DNA of 64,000 nt, from contig NC_135781.1 in NCBI RefSeq assembly GCF_028453695.1, positions 24,737,640 through 24,801,639 of the forward strand, given 5' to 3'. The DNA is from Augochlora pura (taxonomy: Eukaryota; Arthropoda; Insecta; Hymenoptera; Halictidae). Positions 39,149 to 52,846 of this stretch are shown here, one piece after another (the first letter of the stretch is position 1; each line of letters begins with the position of its first letter). Under the pieces are notes generated by a model. That model made no database searches and had not been told where the DNA came from. It saw nothing but the letters and a program-made list of their open reading frames with translations. A program made the translations under genes and the position numbers.

Positions 39149-39396
39149 TTAACCTTTTAGATACTACGCGCAACTATAGTGGCTTTCGCGAATGGCTCGT
39201 GCTTTACTCAATTGTCTTATTATTTATTAAAGCAAACAATTAAAGTGAAAGTGGGTATATACAATATATTAAGAAAAGAATATGTGTTATTAGTACTATA
39301 TATAGATATCCGGAAAAAATATATATTAAGAGAAAATCGTAATTTAGTTACGAAAAACTTTATTTGCGCAAAATCCTGCCGTATCTAAAAGGTTAA
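39149..39396. mobile_element. piggyBac-like MITE, 248 bp including TTAA at both ends
   Basis: The left end reads TTAACCTTTTAGATAC at 39149-39164. The right end is its exact reverse complement at 39381-39396, a perfect 16-bp inverted repeat including the TTAA target sites. TTAA followed by CC is the signature of piggyBac-type termini. The interior is AT-rich and has no transposase. Size is close to that of the 9085-9329 element, but the terminal sequences differ, so it is a separate family. Confidence 0.75.
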
Positions 39397-40281
39397 CTCG
39401 CTTGGATCGCTTTCTCGAGAAAAAGTCTGTGGCGCCGCTTCCCTCGTTAAGGTCCCCAAGGCAAATCGCAGGAACTCCCGGAACCACAGCTTCCCGACAA
39501 CTTTCGGGGTTGGACGAGAGTTGATTTATACCGGCGAAAGTGTCAGCCTATAGTCCTGACAAACCAACCGCGGCGACACGTTCGAAGAACTGCTGGAATC
39601 CGGTATCCCGACGACAGAAATTGTTTTCCAAGAAGCATCGACTTCCTCGGCCAGCCGTGTTACTCAATACCGTGAACTTTGAACCCTCTGACGGGATATT
39701 GCACCCAGGGGAATCGCGGCCCGGCTTTCCGGGGTTGAACCCGCGGGAAATGACGTCGGCTTCTACCTAGCCGCACGTGTAGCCGGGCTAATGTCACTCT
39801 TGGCGACGATGGACGCGAAAATTAATTCCCCTCGCATGCAGTTGCTTCCCGGCACTTTTATTTAAACAGAAAGACGGGCAATTTCTGTTGGAAATTATTT
39901 TCCCTTCTCGTGGCTTACCTTGACGCACTTTCGATTGTTCTTTTGTCGAATTGTTAATGGCGTGGAAAAAATTACGGAAGTTGAGTAATCGAAATAACTC
40001 TAGAAATCTAGAGTGATTCGTCGCTCAATCGCTCAGCGACTTCCGGAGCAGAGGCAGAAGGGAACGAGCATCGGAGCTATACTTTTCATTTGTGTATTTA
40101 AAATGCGCGCTCGTCCGCACCTCGTAGAAGGACGCTCGTCTCGTCGCGTCTACTGACAGGACGTCGTCTCCCGGTCATTAGTTACGGCGTCGTCACTTCT
40201 GCAATTAGAAGCCACTAACCATTTTTTCTTCCTCTCCGTTTCTCTGCGAACCTCTACTGCTCGGACGGTATCTCTCGCACG

Positions 40282-40317
<36 letters not shown>

Positions 40318-40889
40318 TCACTCTCCCCGTCGCGTCTTTATGAGCTGTTACTGGCGTGAGTCAACACGGTCGACTTCCCAAGAGGATTCTCTTCTACGGT
40401 CGTAGGTAGCATGTTAACGCCACCTAGCCTCTGACGGTTTTTCAAAACCGGGTTACATTTTTACTCGGCGATCGCCATAGGTACTAATCTTGGGGGATAC
40501 GACTCAACGAACATATTGTACGAAGCTGCCCCACGCGACAACACGCAGACTGATCGATGACAATTCGGTGGTCGCGTGTTTCCAAGCGACGTCTGAACAA
40601 GCGTACGAACTTCGAGAACCAGTTTCTCAAAAGTCGGTTTCTGTGTAAAGCCCAACGCCGTCGCACTTGGCCGCGAATGTATTCATATCAAATGAGGGTG
40701 AACGGTTGCCGGTCGTTTTGTGGACGGGAACAGACGCCGCATCCTGTCTTTGCGGATTCCGTCTCCGACGAACTGCTCGTCCTCTATCCCTTCTTCGGCA
40801 TCCTGCAAACATCGCTCTGGAATCAGCGCGGCAATTCAATCGCAGGATTTGTAGAAATTCACTTCAGAGTTTATTACCATTTAGAATAA
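39397..40889. other. Intron block, no gene
   Basis: It contains a CTCTAGA/TCTAGAG dyad at 39998-40013 and a CT microsatellite at 40281-40326. Nothing else is recognised. Confidence 0.5.
40281..40326. repeat. Interrupted (CT)n microsatellite
   Basis: CT units interrupted by TTT on the + strand. Confidence 0.85.
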
Positions 40890-41410
40890 CTGTTGGTTAA
40901 TTTGTTCACGGGAAAAACAAAATAAAAATTATACAAAATAAAATATTATCGCTTATAAAGATTAGTGAAAAATGATCATCGTACAATCTTCTGCAGCGAT
41001 AGTTTTAGCCTTCTTAGAAATTATTCAATTATATCTGTCTTCGAGTGATCGAATGATGGATCATTCTGCATTTATACCATTTCGAGAGCCATATGTCTTG
41101 CCATAGTTCACAGAATGAAATAATGTGCGATTCCTTAAATAGTTTTATGGCGCATACAGAGTAACAATTGCATAATTACTGGAAACGAAATGTGATTTCT
41201 AATTGCTTTACTTACGATCAAGATATCGATACTACTATTGAATAATACAGACATGAGAAAAGACAGCGATTTTAGCTTTTAGAGGGGAACAGTCGACAGA
41301 TGTCTTGCCTGTCTGGTTTATCGAAATTATCGACTGATATCTACAATCTGCATAACAGTTGGTTGTTCTCAACGATAACGCAGGAAATCAGCGTTGCAGA
41401 ACTTTGTGGA
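40890..41410. other. AT-rich island in the intron
   Basis: AT-rich DNA with no recognisable feature. Confidence 0.5.
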
Positions 41411-44400
41411 GATCATTTGTTCCACGACAAAAATCCGTAACGGAGGTGGTTAATTGCGTCGCGGTAATTCGAGTTCGGGATTAGAGCGGGAACGGGGGGA
41501 GTTAAAATTAACGAGACAGTGGGGCGAAGACTTTGTAGGAATGGAAGCCGTGTAGTAGCCGACGGAAGCACCATCCTTGCTAATTTCCGCGCGGAAAAAC
41601 GCGGCGGCACGTTCAGCCGGTGCGGCGCAAGGAATTTCTCTGATAATTACGCTAATCAGCGGCACGTGAATCGGGCAACTGTCTTTCGACGGGCTCAAAG
41701 CCACTAAAAGCGAGTAAACGACGACAGTGGCTGGAAATAGAAGCGGCCGCGGAACGGCGTGCAGCGGCGCAACGCAGCGCGGCGCGGCGCGGCGCAACGG
41801 CGGGGGTGGCTGCGAAGCTCGTCGAGGATGGAGCAAGATAGAAATCTGAGAAAGAAGTCCGACTTAATAGGATCACTGCGCCCACGGTCAAACGGCTCTT
41901 GAAGTCCCTGTTATTTCAAGAGACGAGAACGAGCCGGCGCGAGCCGCTGTTACATTCCGAGTTACATCGTACGCGACAGCCTGTCTTTTGCAAACGACTC
42001 CCCTCAACGATCCTATCGAACGGGGAATGCCGTTCGTTCACCGTTCTATGCTTAGCGTATATTTGTCATTTTAGTGTCTGATTCGTTACCAATGATGAAT
42101 GGATTCCCTGTCGTAATACGGTTGCACTAACTGTATGCAAAATTTCCAATAATTTAGGAATCTACTTTTTCAAACGTTGCACAAACTTCGCGAGAATCTG
42201 TGGCAGTTGATAGGGTTAGCATATTAGTGTTAAAAAAAGAAATATTCTGTCAGGGGATGCAGGAGGAAGTTTATCGAGATACAAGATTTTTGAAGATCGC
42301 GGCGTCCGAGGAATCTAGGAAGCTTCGGAACGAATTTAAAGCGGTAGCTACGTGTCGGCGCGTTTGGATTTTTGCTGGAGCGGAATCGCATCGGCGAAAC
42401 GATCACGATCCCAGGCGGAGGCACGCGCGATAAAATACGATCTGCATCGGCATGAGCAGACGGTAGGCGAAGTCACGAGCCGTTCGGGTCGGCGCGGGTC
42501 GCGGATCGCAGATCGCGATCCGAAGCGGAGAAGACGAAGGAGAGCCAACTGTTCGCGTCTTCATCAGCGGGGCTGTGGAAGTAGGGGGGACCACCCATCA
42601 GCAGCAATATCGTTTCATCAGTCGCTAATATCACTGCTTCGAGTGGTTCAACACCTTGTAGCACCAGGTGGGACGTTAACGGCGCCGCAGGAAGTCCTAA
42701 TGAAGACAAATCTCACCGAAAATGGCGGCCATACTTATTTCCTGCTCCGCCCATCCCTTTCTCTCACCGTGGCACAGCCATTGTCCGACCACTTTGTCTC
42801 GGCCCGACTCAATTTGACGCTGTTCCACGGAAAATTTAATTAACCTCTCGCCTCGACAGCCGTCCCATCCTGCCTCCTTGTCGCGTCGCGTCGCCGTTCG
42901 TCGGTTCCGAAGCGGCAACAAATTTATTTGTCGATCGACAAAACACTCTATAGGTATAATACGGTATCGCAATTTGCTTTGTTATCGCGACCTACTGCGA
43001 CGGAAGATAACAGCATTGTTAGCATCGGGAATTCAGAACAGACATAGAAGAAATGGTATCATAGCTCGTACGAAGTCTCCAGCGTTTTCCCAGCGGTCTT
43101 TGCATAAATTAAAACATAGTTGCCGGCGTGGTCGTTTTCGCTCGCATAGGTTCCTGAATATTTGACGTAGTCGTTCCTCGAGAAATTGTGACGAACGTTT
43201 GACCCATTCTATACCTCTTTGATGATGGCACGTGTGAAGGTAGACTAATATTATTCGCGCAGATACCTTACGTATTCGTTCAGCATCGATCAGGCAAACG
43301 TTCTCTAATACGACATTTCCAACCATATATCGTTTCACCTGTCTCTTCGCAAAGTCTTCTATACCTAATGATACAGCTGTTACAGCGAAATTTTAAACCT
43401 TTTCGCTACTACGCACTTTGCCAATCGCTTTACGTCCATTGACAGCTCAGGTAATATAATCTATATAATCTTTCAACCACGAAACACGACTTTTAATGCC
43501 ACTCGCGATCACGCTCGATCCTTCGGAACCTAGCTGCATGCGTGGCTGGCTGTTCCACAGTGTTCAATGGCCGAAGGAAAAAGCAGAAATCGTTGGGCTC
43601 TCCATCGGGGTTGTTTACGCGTCGCGTTAACGATTGCCGAGCGCGGACGGAAAACCGACGTTGACGGGAACGTTAGCCGCGGCGCGCCGGGATAATTATG
43701 TGAACCGGAATATTTACGTGTATCGGCGGCATGCACGCGCACCTGTGAACCGGCCAAGCTACATCGAGCCCAGAAACACGGCGGAGCTCGTTATCGATCG
43801 TGTCACGTGTCGCCCATGCTATGGAAACAAATAGCCGAGCAAAAAGAATACCAGAATCCTTTATGCCCGGCGCGGCGAGCCCCGCGAACCAGTAATTTCG
43901 TATCAGCGAAGCCACCGATTGGACAATTGCCCGCTGAGAGATGCCCATCGAACTCTTGATTACCCCTTTCGCGATGGGCTTCGTTCAATGAGTCTCGCGA
44001 TTCTTTTATCGTCCGCCAGTTAACAATGAACCCGACGGATAAAACCGCTCGATCGAACCAGTTCTTCGTCGCAACGATCGATAAAGTCTTTATCGTTCGA
44101 GGCAACTCTATAGTTTCTTATCCGTTCGAACTAATGGCTTCTCTTGAATTTCTTATTCGCCTATTCGATAGCAGTTCTAATCGTTAACTAGACTGCAGTT
44201 GAATATCGACTAGCAGTGGTAACGCCGCTAACCATTCATGGCATCCCTTTAGTTTTCTATCCGTCTATTGAACAGGAATTTCGATCGTTATCTCGATTGT
44301 CCTTGAATTCGACTATCACCAATAATTCCACTTGCAGTTCTTGCGTCATCGAAAGAAGTTTCATATCCTCGGCAGAATCAATGAATCAACTCTACGAATA

Positions 44401-47400
44401 ACTCGTTGGAAGCATCCATTTGTATCTCGATTCGTTAATAACGTTGCGGTACGCTTTCGTCGGGTTTCCGCGATTGAAGTACGGCGCGCGACACTTTGCG
44501 GAAAAAGTGGGCAACGAGCGAACGAGGACAGAAGAAAATCGCGTTCGCAAAGCGGCGAAAAATCGAACGATAAATCTTCTGTCCGGAGACAGTCGTGCCC
44601 TTGGGCCTAAACGACTAAATAAGTGTTCCAATTTCAAAATTACCCGCTAAACGATTTGTGGGCCGGCAGAAAATATATCGTTGACATGTGGGCAAAGCCC
44701 CTCGGGCTCGCCGGAGGGGTAGAGGATCGTGGGGATCGTGGAGGGAGCAGGGAGGAGAGGAAGTTCCCGGGAGCCGGAGGGACCGCGAGATGGAGGAAGA
44801 CAGACGGAGAAACGGGGATGGAACGGGAACGGGAACGGAACGACGGAGCGGAGGAGCGGAGGAGAACGAAAAAGAGAGACACGATGCGACGCGCATGGTT
44901 GCCCCGGGGAGACAAATGACCGTCGACCAAAGGAAGACACTTCCAAATTGCTCCACGGTGTCGCTGTCCCGCCTCTTTTTACGTGTCCCTTCGTATATTC
45001 CTCGGTTGGACGGCTCGTCGCGAGCGAACGACCTATTAGCAAAATATTCGAGGAACTGCCGACGCGTGCCACCCCTGATCCTCTTCGAACCACTGTCCTC
45101 CACGCAGCGGATGTCTCCTCCGAAACTAGACTCGTTGATCCATTCTCGCGAACGTCTTCATCTCGAAAAGATTTAAGCATCGATTTCTTTAGGAGAGCCG
45201 ATACAAATGCATCCGATTCGAGTTTCTTACGCAAGCAAAAGTAAGCAATGAAGCCCGTGTTCTCCTTCGAAAGCGAAACACGGGACAAGATTTAAATTAG
45301 CTTACAGGGCCAATAAATCGGCGCGCATGACTACCTTGGAAGCCTAATAGCCGGAATAAATTCCACTTTAATTCGCGGCAGTTTTAATCGGCTGAGCAAC
45401 AGTTTTATTGCCAGAAAGGGAAACCGTATTCGTTAATGAAGATGCAATAGGGTCGTTCGTATCCAAGGTTCAAAGATAGGATTACGAGCTTCCCGAACTG
45501 ATTTAGAATCCTCCGCGCAACGCTCGCTTCTTCGTGCCTTCGATTCGATCTCTTTGCTCTCGCGAGAGCAACGGATGCCGTTCTCGAACGGCGATCGAAC
45601 CCTCCAACCAGAAAACACGCTGCGAGGGCATTAAAGTGCACCGCGTAACGCAGTGTCTTACGGTCCGCGATAGCGCGAGAAACGAACGGGATAAATCGTT
45701 GCCGGACGATTAAGATGCCTTCGAATTTTCCACTTATCACGGTAGAATAAATTTATGAGATCGCGGAGCCACTCGACTCGATCAAGCCTGCTGGCCTTTA
45801 TTGGTCTCGCGCCGCGTTTCCTTGTTCCGCGCGTTCCTTTTCCTCCTCGCTCCTCCATCCGTCTCGACTCGCGCGACTAACCGGTCGGCTAGTTTTTCGT
45901 CTCGCTCCAAAAATCACGCGGATGGTCTTGGGAGGATCCTGAAGTCGGTACGACCGACAGCCGGTCGATCGAATCCTCGGATGGCTTGACCTAACCGAAT
46001 CGTACCGCCGCAATTCGTCGAAATCGATTTTTATTTTCCACGATATCCCAAATGTTCTCCGCCATTGCGCGCGCTCTCTTTCCATCTTCGATCCTAGCGA
46101 TCGAAACCGCGAACGATTCCGCTGCTTTGTAAAGTCGTTTTTTCGATCCACATCCTAGCCGTGTCGATCGATGCTTGGAAAAAGAGGATCGCGGAAAGAA
46201 AATTACAGGCGTTCCGGGACCGATTTACATGTAACCCGACCGCTACGCTGCGGCGAGATTACAAGCATACTTAGCTATTTTGTAGTTCCGCCGTGTATCA
46301 CTGTTAGCCCGACGTCGTGGCTCTTCGCTATGAAGGAAACGTTTAAAAAGACGTCGTTCTTCTCCGGTAGAACGGCTACGATCAATTGTAAAACATCGTT
46401 AGCTAAAGTACTTCCGTGTCGGCCGGACGCAAGAAGGCCGAAATTTTTGTTCGGGAAAGAGGCAGATCGGATCGCGGGCAAGAAGAGCTGGAGCTGTCGC
46501 TGTTCTCCAAAGATTCGATGCTTGTTTGTACTTTCTAATAATCGGCGTGTCTCTAGCCTCGTGGAAACGAAGCGTGGTTTTTATTTATTCAACGATTCTT
46601 GCAGCAGAATATTTGCCGGGCTTGTGGAGAGGAATTTCAACGTTGAAACTTTTCTCCCGGACGCGTTAACTAACCATCGTAAGAGGCTGTAGTCGCGACA
46701 AAATATCGTTCGAGAAAATATGCCTAGTGCGAGCGTATCGAAGACAGCTAACAAGAAACTGTTACCAAATAATCCATTAAACCTGTGGCTCGTCGCGGCG
46801 TTTCAAGATCGTCGCGGCTCTTAACTCCGACGCGACCATACTCGAGTGATTTCTGTCCGAGCGGAACCAAAATGGCCGCGCTCCCTGCGGGAGCGTTGTT
46901 TCTGCCACTGTTAGTCCTCTCGGTGTAGTAAAGTAGATCCAAGAACAATAACTTAATTTAACATAGCGGATAGCGGGATGTACAAACGGTTTAATCAATA
47001 GGAACTAGAAGGCTACCGCAAAGAAGACTGTGCCTATTTTTAAACCATGAGGACGTCCCTTAAAACAGACGCATATCGATACATTTCCAAAGCCTTCTTC
47101 AATTTATAATATCATTCGTAGTAATTTTGACGTAGCGGGATATGTAGTTGGATGCCATATTGTGTTAGAAGAAACTAGAATAGACAAATTGAGAATAAAG
47201 GCAGAAGAAAAAGCGATAAAATACGTGCTAAATCTCATCTAGATCTAGCGTTACCTTCAGAAAAAAGATGAAACGAAGATGCCGGTGGAATGAATGCTCG
47301 AATGAAAGAGATCATTACGAAGCCTAGTTGTTGCGTCGGATGCGATGGTCCACGACTCTAAGGGTGGACCACCTGCCGCACCGCATGCCTAACCCTCTCT

Positions 47401-47431
47401 TTTGACACCGTGCAACTCGAGGAAGCGCCAG
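41411..47431. other. Intron block, CpG-rich, with purine-rich tract
   Basis: A GCGGC patch is at about 41745-41805 and a long G/A-rich tract at 44725-44885. Overlapping frames of 162-213 codons at 44615-45288, on both strands, come from that tract and show no domain. No gene is supported. Confidence 0.5.
44725..44885. repeat. Purine-rich (GGA/GAACGG) low-complexity tract
   Basis: Strong G/A asymmetry on the + strand with GGAG and GGAACG repetition. Confidence 0.65.
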
Positions 47432-47470
47432 GAGAGGGAAAGAGAAAGAGACAGAGAGAGAGAGAGAGAG
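47432..47470. repeat. (GA)n microsatellite
   Basis: GA/AG units with a few AAA interruptions. Confidence 0.85.
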
Positions 47471-49909
47471 CAGCACGGTTTCGATTAACTGGGTGACTCT
47501 GCCAAAACCCGCGGTTCATTACGAGGCCTGTCCGTTCAATTACGATTATCCCTGTCCGGCAAGAGAGTATCCGTCGCCACATGGCCTGTCACGCGGAGAA
47601 GTTTCCCCAGGCAGGATCCAATAAGGCGCCCATAAAAATGGGGCATATCTTAGCAGCTGAATCAAAGTTGCGCGGAGCGGGGTCGCGGCTCATTAACTCG
47701 GTTAAGCTCCGCGGCAGCCTCCGCTCCTGGCCGCTTGATTGCGGCCGCGAATACGTTAAAAGCGGCGTCGTCATTCGTCGTCGTCGCCTCCCGGTACGCC
47801 ATCCACGGGCCATCAACGTAAATCACGTTTTAACGCGTTAATCCGCAGACGTACGGCGTCCTTTAGCGGAAGTCACCGCGACGGCACTCGGAGCGTTGCG
47901 GCACGGCGCGGAGAAGAGCGGAGCAGAGCGGAGCGCGCCGTCAGCCGCGTTTCCGCACGCCAATTGGCGTGTCGGCTCGCAATTGATACGTGCCTAGGCG
48001 CAACCGGTGCACTTGGAATTTCACCTCTCGCTTTTTCCACCGCTTTTTTATATCGTCTCTCTTTCTTTCGCGAAAGCTTCCATCATTCTCGGACCTCGCG
48101 TGTCTACTTAACCGTCCGGACGGGGATGGAACGCGTCGCGTTCTGAACGCTAACTTCTGTGTCAAGGGTCGTGACACGTGAACCCCGCTGCGAACATCCG
48201 GAATTTCTACTTGAGCCGCAACGTTAAGGAATTCGCGGATGACCGATCGAGATTGCTTTGTTGAACGAAGCTGCCCTTTTCCCTCCCACGTTCATTGAAT
48301 ACTTCCAAATGACTAAGGAAGAAGGATTATCGCTCTTTTTCTATTTCATTGCCTAGATCGTGCGACTAACGACCGGCATAGGTTGCTGTTGGATTTAATA
48401 ATAAGTAAATGAAAAGTTTTCACTAGTTGGTACAAACGTGTGCTACAAGAAAGAGAATGGGGATGATCGATTCCCTTTCAATCAAGAGTAAACGCGAAAG
48501 CTACACATGTTTGTTACTTCGACCAAAATGTAGGATTCTAAAAATCTCGCGAGCCTCAGTTAATACTCAAATCAGGCTGGGCTCCGATAATCGGTTACTT
48601 TGTCAAGAACAGTCTCCTCTAAAGCTTGTAGGCTAGAGCATAGTCTCGCAATCGCTACAGGCTGTCTGCAGTGTCCGTTCGTCTTCGCGAGGGTCGTTCG
48701 CAGAGAGGACGAGTGTTTTCAGCGAGAGGATCAGGTAGATCGTAACAGTTGGAAGCCGAAGCTGCAGCGGAACGGTGGATCCGCGCGTCAAGTCATTAAG
48801 CAGCTTTCGCATTCGCTCCGGCAGGCCGCTCCGCGCTGCGCCGCGCCGTCTGAAAAGCCGAGAGCGCGCGTCGATGCGCTTGGTCGGTGCGTTTCGTCTT
48901 CGTCGGTACGGTTGGTCGATGAGGGGCGCGGGAGGAGATGAGAAAGGAACACAGACTTAACACAGAGAGCGAGGCGAGAAGAGTGGATCGCGGCTAAATG
49001 CGAGGGCCTGTATAATCACAAAGAAAGGTGAGAAAATCCGCGAGTCGGAGATCGACGACTGCCGGGAGACTGTCGAGAGCCGAGAACCGAGACCGGAGAT
49101 CGGCGACTCGGACGCGGGACGCGGGACGAGGGGTGGAGCGGCGAGGGGAGGGTTGCGAAAGGACAGCCGAAGCGGCGAATTCGTGAACATCAAACGAATT
49201 AAATCTCCGCGGAGAGTCGACCGCAGAAACTAATATCTCGGCGGGCTCTCCTCCGCTCTCTTCCGTTCGTCGTTTCTGCGTTCTCTCTCTCTCTCTCACT
49301 CTCTCTCTTTCTCTCTCTGCTCCTCAACCGCCACCGTATTTCTGGACGGCAAAATGGACGGTCGACGACAAAATTGTTGCCCATTTTTCTCGACCGAATT
49401 AGATGCGCCGAAAGAATGCGCCACCCGAACCAGCGATAAGAAGAGTCAGCTACCGGGTTTGTCCTCGAGTCGAAGAGTCATCTTCTCGTTATCGCTACCA
49501 ATTTCCAAGGAAAACTCACTTAGGCGAACGCGGCAGGAAGCACCATCGATAAAATCGACCTTTATTGCTTCTTGGTTATTCCGTAATTCCGCGACGAGAG
49601 GAACTTCCATCTCGGCGTCCATAGATAGCGCGGGGTTAAATGGCACACGAAAAAATTGCTGCACGTGTATGTGACAGCCATCGATGATTAAATGCCTCGA
49701 GTAAAAAATCACCGAGTTTACGGATCGCGACTATAATCGCCGGACTACGAAACACCGCGCATTTATAACTCGTTAAAATCTGCCTTGCAAAAGTCCGTCG
49801 CGTCGTAAAGTTTACGCAGCGACGTATCCGCGTTCTAATAATCGGCGAGTTCTTGGGGCGTCTCTCGGTGCTGCGAAACAGGGCTTCGCGGGACAAAAAT
49901 ATGAAATCC
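47471..49909. other. Intron block, CpG-rich, no gene
   Basis: It contains a GCGGAG-type low-complexity patch (47895-47940) and a CT microsatellite (49281-49318). Nothing else is recognised. Confidence 0.5.
49281..49318. repeat. (CT)n microsatellite
   Basis: CT units with single interruptions (CACT, TTT). Confidence 0.85.
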
Positions 49910-52800
49910 AAATATTCTCGTATAACGATATCAGATCTTGTCGAATTGTTATATGCCTATGCGTACGTACATGTTGTATGCTAAGTAAGAGAACATCGAT
50001 CTCTTTTCAGGTGAAGTTCAATTATTTTCAACTTCATCCTAAGACTGAAATAGTTTCTAACTTGTTGTTTGTGGTATTATAAGAATCTAAAAAGCTTTTG
50101 TGTTTCAAATTGCGCCTTACAGTTTGAAACGGTATGAAAGTGTTTCGTATTCAATATTCGTGCAGCAGAAAAAGCTCTCAATCTTTTCGTGCGTCTCTCC
50201 TTACGAACAACCTGGTGACCGAGCTACAATTTATTAGGTTTTTCCGATGGTCTAGCTTAGCAAAGACGTAATTTCCGAGGCGACTGAGTCGGCTCGATCG
50301 CAATTAAATCTGGCACTCGTCTCGCGCGTGATCAGACATTCGCGATCGGCAAAAAGTACGAATTGGTCGTGATAGAAACGGCCGGGAAGACGGATCAGTG
50401 TTTTATGGCGACATAATGACGCTTTCGAGGGGCATTAAATTTACCCCGGTCGGCAGTTAAGACGTTTCCGGCTTGAGAAGCCATTCGGAGAGCGCGTGTC
50501 CTCGCGGAAAACCGGGAACCGCGAACGAGGTGCAAGCTTCCTAACGCAAGCTTCCTTTGCGAAAGTGATCTTCTCGGTTGTAATGGACCGTAATAGATAT
50601 TATTCGCCTGATAGGTGTCGATACCGCCCCGTTGCATCAGGGAAAGTTCCAAGGATACTCGTGGACTGTCGAATAGCAAAGCCTGTGACTCGTGAGAGTG
50701 AAGCTGTGAGCCATCATCCGGACAATTTGCAATTAAAGGCGGCCCCGTGCTTCCGCGGAGCGGATGGCGTCCGTTTTGTTCTGTCATTATTGGATCAGAA
50801 TAGTGTCGAGACGGCGAGATACCACTGCTCTCAGTTCCCAGCTGCCTCTTTTCCGAACCGGGTTTCCGGATTTCGCCGAGCTTCGATTTAATTGAACGCT
50901 CCGAGACCTACGCCGATTCTAGTCCTTTTTTCGACCACGGAAATAGCCGGACGATTTATCGAGCTCGGTTTCGCTCGCGAGGCTAATTTACATGGAATTA
51001 AGCGGCTCAGGAACGGGCCCGGCTCCTCGATTTCATTCCTGAGTTATTACCGATTCGTCCTACATAAATCTCCGACCGTCTCTCGGCCGGTCCCGTCACG
51101 GAGAAAGGATTCATTCGGGCCAATAAGTGAATATCGGTTTTATTGACTGTTTGTCGCATAATAGCCTCCGCTCGAAGATGGAAATTAATATCTGCGGTAA
51201 CGTTGGCTTCGCTGCTGGATAGGGTTGCCCAACGCACCGAACGTTATTCGTGATTTTAGCAAGACAAGCAGATAGGAACGAATGAACGCGCGAATTGAAT
51301 TAATCTGCCGCGAGTTCTGATTCGATCGAACAATTTACTCCGATTCTGTGAGCTTGGTACGGGCCGCAGCGCTTATTGTGTTAGCGCGTCGGGTCGCGTG
51401 GAAATTCCGATTAATTCGGGCGAAGATTTTGTAAGCAGCCTGGAAAGAAAGAGCGGCCGATCGGCATCGGCGAGCTCAATGGCTCGGAACGTGAGAAGAA
51501 GCTACGTCTGCGGACACCGTGGAGCAAGGTTGATTGTTCACCGTCGCGCCGGGTTCGGGGCTAGCTTTCCAGTGGGACTGTACACTCGGGTTGCGCAGGT
51601 GTGACCGATGGCGGCGTTCTTTGATCCTGGAGGGACTCCCCGACTGCCTTGTCCCCGACTCATCGGCCGCCTCCTTTTTTCGTCATTCGACTCTATTATT
51701 TCCTAATGGCTAACGCCATCGCGAATTCCGCATCCGTTTTCCGGGACGCTTCTTGTCCTTGGCGCGTCCTTGTTGCCCTCTCCACACCGCGACACGGAAA
51801 AATCCATCGAACTTCCACCGAAAGATCGTTAAATTCTCGAACGGCAGTTTCGCACGGCTGAACTTCGCTTGTTCGTCTAATTGTTTCGGAGCGTTAGGAG
51901 CTACCGTTTCGCGGTGTTTAAAACCGGAAGTTGTAATCCCATTAGCTTCTTTGTTACAACGATCCTCGTTCGACGTTAATTACACGCCTCGACTTGGCGG
52001 TGCAGCTCCGTGGAACGTTCGGATCACACTCAATTATTCAACAACACAATCAGCTAATTGCATCAGGACACTGCGGGCTAAGCGGAGTTTTCGTGTCTAC
52101 CCGCTGCAAGAACTCGGCCAATTAGAGTTCCCCGGTAATGCGAGGCGACGATCACCGATCGGACATTAGAAAACTGGCGAGGGCGATGGCGCGGGCGGTT
52201 CGCGAGTCATTCCTCTTAATTATTCGGCGGCTCGATCGCCTAATTGCTTCGCGGCGCGGTGTCCGAAACAAAACTTTTAGCAAACCCTAGGGCAAGAAGC
52301 TGTCCCGGAATTCCTCGGACTGAACACCGTAGCGAATAGGTAATACGATTTTTATGGAGAGAGAGAGAGATCCCTTCCGTGGCTCGAAAATGCATCTGAT
52401 TTGTAGCTCGGAGCTGACCGGGCCCCGGTGGAGGGGACCGTCTCGAGTCTAGGGCCCCGGTATTCAAAGACGCCCGAGGATGTCCGATTCGTTTTGCATT
52501 TCTCCTCTATCCTCTCGTTCGGAGATTAAGAAATTTCGATATTAGATGCGGCCCTCGAGTTCTAAAGCGTATTTATGGAAGCCAACCAGGCTTCCCGAAG
52601 TCGGCGGTTTCGCCCTGGAATTCTGGGAAAGTAGAATCAAGTCGAACCGGCGTTGCCCGAAAATCTCGCATCCCGACTCACCAGTTTCTTTTCCCAGCTT
52701 CTCTACTCCGCTCATTCTTCGTTCGATGTCCGCGCTCTGTGTTCTCGAAAACACGCCATCGATCGTTGACCACGAATTATCTGACATCTATTTGAATCCT
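49910..52800. other. 3' end of the intron, no gene
   Basis: An AT-rich island at about 49910-50200 is followed by CpG-rich DNA up to the branch-point region. No coding or RNA gene is visible. Confidence 0.5.
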
Positions 52801-52805
52801 GCCTG

Positions 52806-52846
52806 CTAACGATTCGGCTAATTTTCGATCGACGTTTCTGTTGCAG
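52806..52846 (+). other. Branch point and 3' splice site of the ladybird intron
   Basis: CTAAC at 52806-52810 fits a branch-point consensus about 36 bases before the acceptor. A pyrimidine-leaning stretch ends in TTGCAG at 52841-52846. Only the first AG keeps the frame; using the AG two bases later would shift it. Confidence 0.88.

Larger units (their letters stand above)
4600..52846 (+). other. Single 48,247-bp ladybird intron
   Basis: The GT donor at 4600 and AG acceptor at 52845-52846 bracket non-coding DNA. Splicing restores a glutamate codon (G from exon 1 plus AG from exon 2) and joins the N-terminal half to the homeobox. The position, just before the Lbx-specific LNLF segment and homeodomain, agrees with the two-exon organisation known for vertebrate Lbx1. 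The intron is a patchwork of CpG-rich DNA and AT-rich islands with microsatellites and three MITEs. No nested gene is apparent. An intron this long in a developmental homeobox gene is the expected place for tissue-specific enhancers; that function is inference. Confidence 0.9.

Noticed and set aside
44615..45288. Overlapping frames of 162-213 codons on both strands
   Set aside because: Generated by a long purine-rich tract that lacks stop codons; products are low complexity.
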